DNA from: Flammulina velutipes
Lineage: Eukaryota > Basidiomycota > Agaricomycetes > Agaricales > Physalacriaceae
Length of the DNA: 64,000 bases
Direction of reading: 5' to 3'
Assembly: GCA_011800155.1 (NCBI GenBank)
Contig: CM022368.1
Coordinates: 4,402,001-4,466,000, forward strand
Part shown: piece by piece, positions 10,565 to 21,998 of the stretch
Numbering within the stretch: position 1 is the first letter of the stretch
Layout of the letters: the number at the start of each line of letters is the position of its first letter
Notes under the pieces: generated by a model
Database searches by the model: none
Seen by the model: only the letters and a program-made list of their open reading frames with translations
What the model was told of the DNA's origin: nothing
Position numbers and translations under genes: made by a program

Positions 10565-12255
10565 TCTCGATCGGAGGGAGGAATGGCAGGGAAAGTGACG
10601 GCGAGTTGGTAATTTAATACTAGGAATAGGCGCCACAAGGAGGCTATGCGATGTCAGACGAGTTGATCTGTTCGTAGAACCTTCTGAGGAAGCGCCAGAC
10701 ATTGTATTGAGCAGAGACATTGGAAGCGAGCTAGCGGAAGACACCGTGATAGATATGATAGTTGACGGAGATTCGATAGTGGCGCTGAATAGGATGAGTG
10801 CGCTATGCCAGAAGATGAGAAAAGACTGAGCATGAGCGAAAAGGCCGTGTTCAGTCAAAAGTCGGGACGGATTGATGAATGTCGCGCAAGTAATGGATCT
10901 ATAGGACGAAAGACGTTGGACTTGGAGACGACGAGGATCCGCGCTAGGATAGTACAGTTTCGTAACCCGGTTAACGGGTGAGGCAGGATCAACGTTCGTG
11001 ATGGTTCATGTTCATATTCGTGTTCCGAGCTCATCATGATGGAGATTTCATGCACCGGATGTCATACACAAGGAGGGCGTTTCGAACAGGTTCCACGGGA
11101 AGAAGATAGTGGATTGAAAGAATGCGTATGATCTATGTATCTTTTATCTATTTGTTCATTAGCGCGTGCGTAAATATAGAAGGAACCCGATGGAACGAAC
11201 TTGTATATGCTTGTTACAATCTCTTTGGTCCGACGTCTCGCGACGCGACAATAATGGCCGCACTAGTCGTGGCCGTATCAAATCCGTGGGATGGAGACCG
11301 TCGTATGCAAGAAACCTCTGTTTGCGACTGCTAAAAAAGATAAAAATATGGACAGAGCGGTCAACTTGTCTAACGCCATGTTCAAGTTGGAAAAGATACA
11401 TGGAGTCGTTTCGGCTTTTTTGCTGGTAGAGTCTCCAGGAGCTCAGAGGAACTCTTTCGACCGCGCGCGAGAGACTATATGTGCTGTTGCCATGCTCGTT
11501 CTGCGGCAAAGGAATACGAGATGAGGAGATTGACGTAAGCGAGTAAAAGGAAGCTCAATGCCGGGAAGGTGCCGGTGACAGATTTTCGTGCACGATCACT
11601 TGACCTTTTCCCAAACACGTCAGCTCGTGTTATACATCTTCAAATTGTCCATTTCACCCTCTTCTGTGCGCTCTTGTTCATTGATATCTCGTCTTGCACT
11701 TTTTGCTGACCTCTTTCCAAGACTTAGAACGTTCCACTCAGCGGCGATCACGATGATCAGCCAGCTTCAACGTCTATGTCTATGTTTTTAGCGCCACTTT
11801 CTGTCTCGAAGCTTATCTTCGTCGCTTAGTTCACTGCCTTTAAACGCTCGGCGATGGATATAGATACATCTTCGTCGCTCCATTCACTGCATCAAAAGGC
11901 TCGGCTCTGGAGACTGATGTATTACCCAGGTGATTTGGTTGTAAAATCTCCATCTCTACCTCTGGAGTCTGTCTCCTTAACGGTGGAGATCTCCGAAGAT
12001 GTTCTCCAGGAGACGTCAATTGACTTTCACGACGGTTGTGATCCTGAGGTCTGGGTGATCTCTTCGCAGTAGTCATTACTACGACCTCTCATCCATTCAA
12101 AAGCCAGGACTCTCAGTCCTCAAATTTGCATCCGCTTTTCTCACCTTTATACGCTGGTAAGCTTTCGAGTGTCATCCGTCATTTTAACACTAGCTGATCA
12201 CGGACTTGTTATTTCAGGTCGTATAAGTATTCACCGATCTCCTTATTTCTTAACC
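10565..12255. other. Upstream region of copy 1 gene and unassigned sequence
   Basis: About 10565-11110 is similar to 17604-18200, so the 5' flank was duplicated with the membrane gene and probably contains its promoter. From 11110 to 12255 several short open frames exist, for example plus strand 11854-12072 (72 codons, MDIDTSSSLHSLHQK) and 11291-11524. None shows a domain, a paralogue or a convincing exon structure, and I do not call them genes. Confidence 0.4.
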
Positions 12256-12741
12256 ATGTATTTCCCCACTTCTCTCAAGTTCGTTGGGGCCGTGCTCCTC
12301 TCTGCCCTCGTCGCCAACGCTGCGTACGCAACATTTTCAATTCAATTATTGACTTTTCTTACCATTGCGGACAGGGAGGACCCTCGCCGTACTGAGCTGG
12401 TAACAGAGCTTACGGGAGATGGAGATATGGCATGGAGTGATTCAAACGGACGTTTCTTCGGATTGGTCGATGATGATGACAACGATGCTTCGTTAAACCC
12501 CGACACGTCTCTATACCTTTTGTATAGAGTGTCAGAGTGGAGTCTCATGGAGGATAATATCTATGCCCTCACCACACAGAGCGGTGATAGGATAGATGCA
12601 TCCAACGTCAACTTGACAGTACGTTCATTCATGTGATTCCTCGGATATGCGTAACTGACATTTTGTTCTTAGAATGGTCAGATAATCCATTCTGGATTTG
12701 ATTCGAATGAACGTTACTGGATTGTGTGGGCTGCAATGTGA
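12256..12741 (+). CDS. Small secreted protein, single W-motif relative of the 1.7 kb cluster
   Basis: Three exons: 12256-12323, 12375-12618 and 12673-12741, sum 381 bases, 126 residues. The signal peptide is MYFPTSLKFVGAVLLSALV, followed by an acidic mature chain (VDDDDNDAS). The C-terminal half reads LYLLYRVSEW, then ALTTQSGDRIDASNV, IIHSGF and ERYWIVW. This has the same order of elements as the second repeat of the proteins at 1705 and 3045 (LFFTIPKW, ALTRVNGGKIDPDLV, LIIYG, RWWLV). It is therefore probably a shorter, diverged member of the same secreted family with one repeat instead of two. Function unknown. Introns are short with regular splice sites and the frame is intact. Confidence 0.7.
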
Positions 12742-14760
12742 AGATTGATAGGCAACAAATGGTACCCTTGAATTGATCTACATGTTAACCATCGAAGCCG
12801 GTTGCGCGAGCACGAGGTGAAGAATAAATCGAAGAATTCAAGCAACGAGCCTCCCTTCGAGAAAAAGACGTAGCAAAAGAAGTGAATTCCGGGAGTAGAA
12901 AGGAACATCATTACACGACGAGACGGAGCATGACGAGGTGGAAGACGGACATGGCGTACAAGGCAGGTAGCTAGCCCGTCAACATATTGCTGGCGTAACG
13001 CGCGCGAACAAGCATCATCCACCTTACTCTGTGTTCTCTAATTCTCCATCCATGCTGATCTCCCAGACCGGTCCGTCGATGTCGGCGGAGATCACGGTCT
13101 CATGCATATGAGACGTTCCCCGGATCGTCGCAGGAGAAGGAAACGTGAGTCTCAATTTTGATGTCTACATGTTTGTTAGTATATGCAAAACTACGGAGGA
13201 AATCAACATACCGGGTGCATGGGACGATGCGCGCTTCCAGACTGGCCATCCATCGGAGGTACGATTCAAAGTTCATCATACACCATATAAGGGAGTCCTT
13301 CCGACTTCGGGCGTCATCGTATTCCTGACTCAACGCAAACTCAACGTTCGCTAACATGTCTCCCGGAACGACGGTCAGGCAGCGTCCATGGTTTAGTGTC
13401 GGACAGAGTGAGGGTCTCTGGCACCCGATGCGGCACAGCACGGAGAGGGTATCCAGATCGAGGGACGTTATGGGAGTTTTTGTTCTGAAATAATTGTTCG
13501 TCATCGTTCGTACACAAAGATTTAGGGAGAGGGTCAACGTACGAGACATAGGCGGCGATTCGCATCAAGGTCCAAAACCAACAGCAGTGTGAAGACGACT
13601 GCGACTCGTCCGTGCGTTTTTTTCAACATACCTCTCCTAAGCCCCATGGTGACCTAGTCTGGCATCGGAATTACCGCCAACGCTCCAACACTCGGGTGAC
13701 TCGTCCAGAACGCCAAACAACGCAGCGAGTACCATCTGCAGTGGTTCAGGGAGACGGGGTCATTGGGTAGTGTATCCTTTCGGGCAAAGCGCATGCGGAC
13801 GAGAGGAAGGAGGTACGGGCTATAACCTTTCAAGACTGCGAGCGTGTTTAGAAACGGAGACTGCGGTTATAACCTAACGCACCTAGCGAGCAAGCTTTTC
13901 CACCATTTCACGGTCTCCGTATACTCGGTAAAGAGTCGTCATTTATCGTAGGCTTCGTGAAGGGTGTATCAGACCTAGCGCCTATACGTCGCTCAGCAAA
14001 AGAAAGAGGATGCTTTGAACATGCACACCTGTCGTCGCGGGTTCGGTCAATTTCGATATGGTGGTCGGGGACAAGGAGGTCAAATGCCTGCCGCCCGGCG
14101 TGTTCCTGATCAGATCACGTTCCTGCCATCGCGCATCCTCACTCACCTAGAACCGAAGTGAATGTATGTATCCTTCACAGAGATCAGGACTCGACGCAAG
14201 AGTTTCCACTCGAGGCTTCCATTCATCCTCACGACATCAACATACATGCTATTGGTCGATGGATATCTCCTGCTCTCATACCTCTGATATTGATATCGAT
14301 CTTCTGGGGCTCATGCCGTCGTATTCGCATACTAAGTGCACCAACGAATGAATTGCATTGCATGTTGAAGAGCCCAACACGCTTCTGGTTAACCTGTCCG
14401 CGTATTTGATTCAAACTCTGTTCGTTTCCAACATTGACAATGGCGAACATGGACATGCTCGTTCGTACGCCCGACCATGGGTTGGTCATTTCACTGACCA
14501 CCTAACTCCTTTTCGCGCGATAAGGCCTACGCCTGATGGACATTACTTAGTAAAGAATCGCTATTCGTTGCACACTTGCAATAGCGTGAATGTAACGACA
14601 GGGGAAGCCGAATTTCCTATGGACGTTGAGCCATCGCGAATGACTGAGATACGTCCAGACTGTAATTAGATCACCTCTACGCACAATATTCAACGGCGGA
14701 CATGGTACGAACGTGGATTAGAATTTGGTTGAATGCGCCACATAAGAAATCTCATTGGCG
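12742..14760. repeat. Inverted segmental duplication, copy 1 (partner 35.8-38.1 kb)
   Basis: This block matches the reverse complement of about 35810-38140. Shared strings include AAGGAGGTCAAATGCCTGCC (14069 and, inverted, 36475), TCAGATCACGTTCCTGCC and the Pol-like 'GTCGCTCAGC'. The minus strand has the more open reading. At 13100-13549 it encodes LDTLSVLCRIGCQRPSLC, a conserved NFESYLRWMASLEARIV, a short intron and THVSFSCDDPGN. Upstream near 13650 lies a possible signal-like exon (VVFTLLLVLDLDA). Splice phases do not join cleanly. In the partner copy the same gene has in-frame stops. At least one unrecognised, probably decayed gene is carried on the block. Confidence 0.6.
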
Positions 14761-15574
14761 CGCGCGTATTGGTGGCTACAAGGACTATACCGCGCGATGC
14801 GTATTCGAATTGGGAAAAAAGTTTCCTGACTTCGCAAGTGGGTCAACAGGACAAACGACGAGAAGGTCATACATCCTCGAGCGATGTGGGTAAATGTCGA
14901 CATATTCCTGTCGCTGAAGAGACGTAACATTCTTCAACGCTTCAGAGGGACACGTCATTACGTCTTCCAGTGCGCTGGGATCGATGTGTTCTGCGACCGG
15001 GAAAGCCGGAGGAGAGGCGTGCTCACAGCAGGTATAAATGTCGACAACAAGTTCCGCGCTTATCACCATGGAGAGCTCAGCAAGGCATTTCTGTGCCCGG
15101 AATTCAAAGAGGAAATGCTGCATGATTTAGGGCAACACTGTGAGGATACGAGCATACATAACGCACCCCATCTCATCTCGTCAACTTGTAGTTGATACGA
15201 ATGAAGATGGTATAGGTTTGACGACCAACACACCATAAATGTAGCGATAATGGGACTTGAAAACATGGGAAGATTGGAAAAACGCTCACTGATGATGCCG
15301 TGCGCCTCGTTCAAGTCTGACCTGTCCTCGTCGTCCATCCTATCTTATTCCGCCAATGACACACACACGCGTAATAATCATAAACCCACAAAAAGATTGA
15401 GTCGAACTGTTGGCTGAACTGAGTATTCGATTCGGTCGTAAGTGCGTCACCCTAAGCCTTGAGTGGCGTAGTGGAAGGTTGATTCAAATCCGAATATGTG
15501 TAGTGCAGGGTGTAGGTTTCTTCTCGTGTAAGTTGGTCTCTCTCGCTCTTTTCAGCTGAATATTACTGGTAACG
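14761..15574. other. Unassigned sequence
   Basis: Open frames up to about 112 codons occur on both strands (for example 14785-15123 minus, 14884-15195 plus), without domain, paralogue or splice support. Near 15464-15491 a tRNA-like A-box string (TGGCGTAGTGG) and a B-box string (GATTCAAATCC) lie only six bases apart, too close for a real tRNA. Confidence 0.35.
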
Positions 15575-15835
15575 CGTATACCATACACGCTGGCGTCCAA
15601 GTCGCCTAAATCACATACATGATTGTCAACGTCATGGCCAGCATTGATTTGGTCGATTCGATATATCTTGCATGGTCACTGCCCCTCGATACCGAATGCG
15701 AGAGGCGAGCGAGCACGTCAGTTGTATCGATAGACACGTAGCCGCGGTAGAGTCGACGTCGATGGTGGTGGTCAGCGGTCACCCCCTGTCGGATTTTGCC
15801 GGCGATTTAGCACCCGTTAAGTGTTTACATTTGCG
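15575..15835. repeat. Dispersed repeat, copy C, of the membrane-gene duplication unit
   Basis: Shortest and most diverged copy of the repeat at 6916-7430 and 8360-8830. It keeps GTCCAAGTCGCCTAAA (15596), GGCCAGCATTGATTTGGTCG (15637) and GATGGTGGTGGTCAGCGGTCA. As with the others, the minus-strand membrane gene follows immediately. Confidence 0.65.
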
Positions 15836-15990
15836 GGCACGTGTAGAAAACTCTTCGACGGTCGATATCCAGGTTGAGAGTGCTCCTTAGTGGTAAGAAA
15901 AGGTCCCCATAGATGTACCGATAAGCAAAATGTCCTATAAAAACTGGGGATATTGGAAAAGTGTTCATAAAGTCATGATCAGCCTGAGCC

Positions 15991-17603
15991 TTACACTGTC
16001 CCGCGCCTCGTCAACTCCACGCGAAAGCCATCCACTTTTTCCATCATCTCTACACTGTGTGTTCGATAAAGATCTATCACAACCCATGAGCATAAATCTT
16101 CAGTCAGTAGGTTCATACTTAAATATACTCACCATCCAGTGTCGAATCAACAAAGAAACCCGCAATAACTGAGAACACCTTCCAAATGGTCGCAACCATT
16201 GTGATTGTGGCGACAAAAACGCTGGTGATGGCTGAAGGAAGCGGTTTGGGTCGGAATCGTGGTTGCAGGTATACAGCCTTCGGGACTGCAACATCAAGGG
16301 TGGCGTCCTGAATATCTTGGGGAACGGGAGGCAATGTCGGTGAGGCCCAAAATTCCTTCCATTCAACGGTAGAAGGGAAAGTAGCATCTATCCATTCTTG
16401 CAGTGGCCTCGTTATAATTGTCTTGTTGAAGACCTCCGGGGAAGTAAAAATCTGATTCGGCATCATGACACCCAAATCCAATCGCAGAAGATGGTAGAAT
16501 GATTGGAAGGTGTTGTGGATGATCGCTTCAAACGGCGGTAAATCCTGAATATTCAGATCCAGCTGGTATGAGATGCGTGCGGGAACACTGTCGTCGCATG
16601 CGGGATGTGCAACACTTTTGTACCACCACGGTCCTGACATTTCCGTTTGAACACCGCTATATATAGATCCTAGATGTGGTTCTGTTTCCGGCGTAAAGTT
16701 ACCAAAGGAGCTGCAGTGACAACACAAATTTGCCACCCCGTGGAGGCCTATCTTGGGAGAGCCCTTCAGGTGCCATATTAACTGTGACTAGGTGTTAAAT
16801 GATAGAAAGGAGTATGAAACGAAACGCACATCGGTACCAGTCATGAGCTTGGTGACAAAACCAAGCGGCCAGGTTGTGTCACGTGATACCTCTGTGAAGG
16901 TGACAGCGAGCGTGAGGTTTGACGGGAACCAACAAGTTATCAATGCCTATCACAGTTCACTGAGTTTCGCGTATGTAGTCGTTGTGTTATGTAGTACTTA
17001 CATCTAGTTGTAGGAACCAACCGTCAGGTGGAAAGTTCATACGAATCTCACCCTACACACGGTTAGAGTACATAAGGAGTAAAAAAAGAATAGCACGCAC
17101 AACATCGCACGATGAGAGAGGATTATTGTACCAAGGGAAGGAGGTGACTGGTCTTTCATTGTCATCGTACGCCTCAACTATCTCATACTCGAAAAGCGAC
17201 ATGTTTGTTCGCAAAGTCTCGCCCAATTTGAAAGTTGCCGGTGTGAATTCACCTGCGGAGGGACGCAGAGGAGAGGGGATGAATGCGCTGAACGGTAGGT
17301 CGAAAGATGTGTCGTTTGGATGCACCGTAGAATCTTGCACGATGTCCTGTCCAGCTAACGATACTTCGAGGTCGCGGTGAGTCATCTTACATGGTGAATC
17401 GGTACAGTAACTTACTGTTGAGTAAAGCTAGAACAACTGTAACGGCCGTGAAGAAGATGAGTACGATAGGTGTCGTCCATTTTCCGGGATATTCTGTGAC
17501 TTTATCAGGGCGGAAACACAAAGGCGATGCGATACGCACGACGCTGAATGCTGTATTTCAATCTATAAGACAGGATAGCGCTGGGAATGACTTTCAGAGA
17601 CAT
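15991..17603 (-). CDS. Agaricomycete-type membrane protein (WRWTTP family), copy 2
   Basis: Intact paralogue of the gene at 8942-10564. It starts MSLKVIPSAILSYRLKY at 17603. The first intron is required because the unspliced frame contains a stop, and splicing gives QRQYPGKWTTPIVL. A membrane segment follows (FFTAVTVVLALLN). Further blocks are LAGQDIVQDSTVHPND, FPWYNNPLSSCDV, GEIRMNFPPDGW, ITCWFPSNLTLAVTF, NLCCHCSSFGN, LDLGVMMPNQIFTS and a second membrane segment (SAITSVFVATITMVATIW). The last exon ends VELTRRGTV and stop. All exon joins keep phase (about 450 residues). The invariant W of WRWTTP is K here (PGKW). Role unknown; probably a double-anchored surface or endomembrane protein. Confidence 0.75.
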
Positions 17604-18465
17604 CCTCTGTCGAAGGGCGGAATGACTGGGAAAGCGATGAAGGATTAGTAGTTGAATACTTATGAACTATGCACCGCAAGGCTATGCGATGTTAGACGAG
17701 AGGAGTCGATTTATTCGCCGAAGCTTTTGAAGAAGCGCTAGATATTCTCAGACATAGAGCTATTGTAACCGATCTAGTGGGAGAAGCCATGATGATGATT
17801 ATGATAGAGACTCAACCGCCCGCACTTACGTCGTGCAGGTGGTCGCTCTGTGGTAGATAGAACAGTTGACGAAGATTTGATGTTGGCGATGATACTACAA
17901 GAGAACGAGGAGAGAGAAAAGATTGAGTGAGCATCAGGGAAAACGCCACATTCAGTAAAAATCTAAGAAGGATTGAACTCCGTCGCGAAAACACGGACAA
18001 AGGTCATAGATACGACTCAGATATCAGACCTGGAGATGACGATGATCCGTGCTGTTATCATAGTGTATGGCGCACGAGTTTCATTCGTTCGTGAAGTTCA
18101 TTTTCGTGTTCTTTGCTCGACTTGATGGACATTTCAGGCACCAGGCGTCATTCTCATACACAAAGAAGGCTTCCCAGGTTGTTCCAAACAAATTCCATGG
18201 GAAGAAGAATGCGAATTGGGAGAGCGCGCTTGATATGTTTCGTTAGCCCGCACAATTATGGGAAGAACTCGACGTACGAAGTATGGATAATGATTCGTCC
18301 TCACCACGGAACCACATCCTCTGTGTGTGTGAGTGGGAGAATATCAAACCAGTGTCCTTGAGGCATGTGTTGTCCCGTGGAATCCTGCAGATGCGGTCCT
18401 ATCGCAGGTGCCGTGCAGTTGTAGCAGGGCTATGTGATCTCGAGATCTTATGATAGTGGTTGAAC
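17604..18465. other. Upstream region of copy 2 membrane gene
   Basis: About 17604-18200 is a diverged copy of 10565-11110. It contains the presumed promoter. No gene is supported. Confidence 0.45.
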
Positions 18466-18472
18466 GCGTAAT

Positions 18473-18793
18473 CTATGACTCTCCATTAGATATTGACAAT
18501 ACACTGCAAAAAAACACACACATGGGTCCCGCCTCTAATGTGCCGATACCGAAGACAGCGAAAACGTCGTTGAAGAAGACGGGCAGTGCCAGGTCTACCT
18601 GAGGTGTGGGCGCGATGCTCATTGATGCATGGCGTTTGCCCTCCGATCCGCGATCAGCATAAACAGCTCTCGAGCCAGTCATTGCGGGCATACTGACAGT
18701 CGATCGTGGCGACGGTATAGAGTATTTGGCTATGCCGGACGTGAATAAGCCACTACGGGAGATTTTGGAGAAGTTGGGGATGTGTCGCCTCAT
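18473..18793 (-). CDS. Hypothetical small protein, low support
   Basis: A single open frame of 106 codons (MRRHIPNFSKISRSGLF start, then VDLALPVFFNDVFAVFGIG) ending at 18473. Composition is protein-like with hydrophobic stretches, but there is no paralogue, recognised domain or splice signal. It could be a terminal exon or chance. 18794-19193 beyond it shows nothing. Confidence 0.25.
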   Translation of the reverse strand: MRRHIPNFSKISRSGLFTSGIAKYSIPSPRSTVSMPAMTGSRAVYADRGSEGKRHASMSIAPTPQVDLALPVFFNDVFAVFGIGTLEAGPMCVFFCSVLSISNGES

Positions 18794-19193
18794 GCCACGG
18801 AGAAGTGAAGAAGGGTGTGAGGCTTTTCTTGAAATGGTCGTACGTGCTTCTCCTTGACCAGGGAGACGCAGATGCGTTGAAATGAGCTTGTATCTACATG
18901 TGCGTTAGTTAGTGTATCGTTAAGAGGTTGTCATTCACTCTCACCGGGAAGAAGTGCTAGAATCACTGGCAGATATGTAGATCACATCGGTCGTATCTTC
19001 ACTTGGCCATTTCTTCACAGCTCGAACAATCACACGAACGAAGGACACAGAGATTGCGAAAAAAAGAAATCATACGACATGAGATATTACACGATACTTG
19101 AATCAGTCCGAAATAGTGCGAAGCCTATTCCAATCTCATACAACAACGAGCATTCCGTAGAAATTGTGTGCCAGCAATCAGTTAAGGGGAACC

Positions 19194-20413
19194 TCAGTGG
19201 TCGCGGGACTTTCTGACAAAGTACGTTAGCCGAGTTGGTCTAGACGTACACGCTGAAACGACGCGGGTAAAGGACACGACCTCACCTATATTCCCCTTCG
19301 GCAGCGACACTTAGCTCCTCGATCTCGCCCTGGACACCAGAGAGAGCGTCGGCGGCCTGCGCGAAGAACATCAACTGGGCTTTGACAAGCTCGTTCAAGT
19401 TCTTGATGGGTTCGGGCTAGAACAGCCGTTAGATGGTTGACAGGACGAGGAAACGAGCGGGTCGTACGTTCTCGAGCACGGTCTTCATGAGCGTGATGGC
19501 GACCTCCGTCTTCTGGACGAGGTCGTCCTCAGCGTTCTCGACTTCGAGGCGAGCGTGTTCCTGTCGCGCAGGAGACGCGTTCTTCAAGCTAATAACACGC
19601 GAGAACGTTAATATACAGACTTCAGAAGGGCAGAAATTGGCTTACGTCTGCTTGGCAGCATCGAGCTCTAGTCGGCTGGCTTTGACCGCCTGCCTGGCCT
19701 TCATCGCCACAGCGATGCTCGTAGTCAAAGTCGTCTGCCACGGCGCCAAGAAGCCGTCGTGGATTGCTTCGTCGTGCTGCTCGCGAGCCTCAGCGACCTT
19801 CTCGAACCCAACAGCATAATGAGACAGCGCGATAGCCAAGCGGTCAGAGGGGGGTAGGAGCGTAGCAGCATTGTGGGATGCACGCGTAAGTGCGTGAGGG
19901 AGGGTCTTGTGTACAACGGGCTTGGGCGCCGAAGCGGGGGTGGGCGACGTTGGAGGAGACGTCGCTGAGTTTGGGATATGCGCAGCTAGAGAGCTGAATC
20001 CGGCACCGATGGTGGTGGAGAGCTCAGCCAGGGATTCTTGCACTTGGACGGGGTAGTCGTAGGATTCGGATGAATAAACGTTGGTTATCCTGCGAGATCG
20101 AGCTGTTAGAAGGAAGAATCAATGGAAGGCCACGTAAAAACGCACTTGAGCATAGCGACATGAGCGTTGCGCAGCCCGTCGACGCGGGTCTCTAAGTCTT
20201 TGTACTCTGGAAAACAGGCATTAGAGCTCTATTCCTCCATGTAAGAGCAGCCGTCGCACCTTGGGGCAGCTCTGTAATTTCATCTGGTGCAACCTGGCCT
20301 AGGCGCTCCCGCGTCGCCTGGACGCCCGAATTGAAGCCTTTGGCAAGCTTATTGGCGCTCTGGCCGAGGTTGAGGTTCGTGAACGACGATTGAAGTTTTG
20401 TCCAGCCGTCCAT
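19194..20413 (-). CDS. BAR-domain protein, Gvp36-like
   Basis: Minus-strand gene with about six exons. It starts MDGWTKLQSSFTNLNLG at 20413. Joins give DEITELPQ then EYKDLETRVDGLRNAHV, then ITNVYSSESYDYPVQ. The long exon carries a Pro/Ser/Ala-rich linker (about 60 residues) and DRLAIALSHYAVGFEKV. Next come AKQT, LKNASPARQEHARLEV, NPEPIKNLNELVKAQL, GVQGEIEELSVAAEGEY and a last mini-exon KSRDH with stop. Length is about 310 residues. The alternating hydrophobic and charged heptads and the order of blocks fit the fungal BAR family that forms curved dimers on Golgi or endocytic membranes; the role is inferred from the family. A broken inverted copy lies at 1-566. Confidence 0.85.
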
Positions 20414-20577
20414 CTTTGCAGTTCTCGTTCTAAGCGTCGAAGATGAGGGTGTAAAGCAGACGGTGGTGACGAAATGCAACGAGGCTGTGCTGTAGCCCGT
20501 GGGAAAGAGTTGCCGTTTCGGCTCTTGACCTCTTGCCACAACATGTATTCTTGGGTTGGTGTATTTCATCTATCTGT

Positions 20578-21272
20578 CTACCCATCTGTTACGCTGAAAG
20601 CTAATCCGTTCATAACCGAACGAGCGTTCTGTGATCTTCGCTCGTCTGCTCTCAAGGCCATCTCCTGGATGATAAACGATGCCAGAATTTGATCTACGAG
20701 CACCATAGCTTCGTTATCGATGACCAACACTGGTGCTGATGCCCCTGATCGTAAATATGCCACCGGCCTGTCCATCGCGTCCTCTCTGGTGAGCTTTGGA
20801 CATCGATGAGGACTCAGCCGAACGCTCGATGGGATTTTCTCTCACCAGTAAACGATACTCTTGGTCCATTCGCCACACAAACCGTCCGTACACCGTTTCG
20901 ATGGTTCTGATCACTCTACCAGATGATTAGCGCGCGTCGTCAACAGACAGAAAACCGCACGTACTTTCCCTCAGCCTGTAATTGTCCTTCCAGGAGCCAC
21001 TTCTTCGTCCTGATGCTCTTGCCTCCGTTGAGGCTCTTGATCTTTACAACGTTCGGAAGCAGATCCCTATCCTCGATGACGATGATGACCTCTTGCGTCC
21101 GTACGTCAAGAACCGTAATCGTTGTCCCATTAACGTGGCTGATCTTGTACGCGGGCTGTCCATCTTGTCGCACCGTCGTGCTGATGACGCTGTTCTTGTC
21201 GAAAGCGAGCTCGACGGGTGGCGAAGGGTTGACGAGCGTTACGGAGCTATCGAGAGATGAGTATCCGTTCAT
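20578..21272 (-). CDS. DUF6593-like protein
   Basis: Three exons on the minus strand, start at 21272 (MNGYSSLDSSVTLVNPSPP). Exon 1 holds QDGQPAYKISH, then TTITVLDVRTQEVIIVIED and KWLLEGQL. A 49-base intron joins to VIRTIETVYGRFVWRMDQEY. A 64-base intron after RLL joins to DAMDRPVAYLRSG and the C-terminal strand and helix (MVLVDQILASFIIQEMALR). About 190 residues, stop at 20578. The order (polar N-terminus, beta strands with Y-K-V/I-S..TTI, W-x-x-E/D, and a final hydrophobic helix with 'D-x-I-L-x-S-F-I') resembles DUF6593 proteins, abundant in Agaricomycetes and of unknown function. Soluble, location unknown. Confidence 0.7.
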
Positions 21273-21998
21273 GGGAGGATGTGTAGATGCTGCGTATTGT
21301 GTAGATTAAATGCACATTTCCTTCGTTTGGAGGATTCCCACACTGCCCGCCTGAAGAGTCGAGACCACAGTATCACCTGACGTCGCCGGAGAAACTGCGG
21401 ACCTTGGTCCAACGATGCTATAGCGCTAGCTCTGCAGTGGTTGGTGCCTTCCAGTAGCGTACACAGGCGACATGAAGCAGATTTCTCATTCGCTTAGTGA
21501 GTCCTACAACGAGAGCGGACATGAGATTGACGAAGATGGCGTGAGAGATCCTGGAAAATAGGCACACGAACGTTCTAGTAGTTCGCACGCCACAAAACTT
21601 TCGGAACCGATGTTGGCCTTTGTGCCCAAATGACCGCTCGTGGATTAAGACTAACGGCACATAATCGAGGGTCAACAGAGCCATAGCGAAACTCTACATT
21701 ACTTGTTAGCCTGCTAGTATGCTTGACACGTTTTCCATTCGTTTCGTGAGTCCCATCTGGAGAGCGAAAGTGAGCGTGACGTAGACGACATGTATCTCGA
21801 TCCTGGAAAACTGTTCCGGTACTCAAATGCAGTACAGGAATATTCACACGCCACATAATCCGGAGGTTGGTCTTTATGCCCAAATAGGCGCTCCCGGCGG
21901 AGGAAGGAGTATAAAAGCTGAACGAAGTTTCCGTTCCATCCATCAAACGCCATACACTCTTCTCGATTCCATATCACTTACTTCGCGTTGCTCGCATT
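21273..21998. repeat. Direct tandem duplication in the upstream region of the 21999 gene
   Basis: About 21495-21640 and 21740-21900 are two diverged direct copies. Shared parts are a CGCTTAGTGAGTCC / CGTTTCGTGAGTCC pair (21490, 21740), GATCCTGGAAAA (21548, 21800) and a 'TGCCCAAAT' (21624, 21878). The second copy ends about 100 bases before the start codon at 21999, so the duplication probably covers promoter elements. The string GGAGTATAAAAGCTG (about 21907) is a good TATA box for that gene. Confidence 0.6.
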
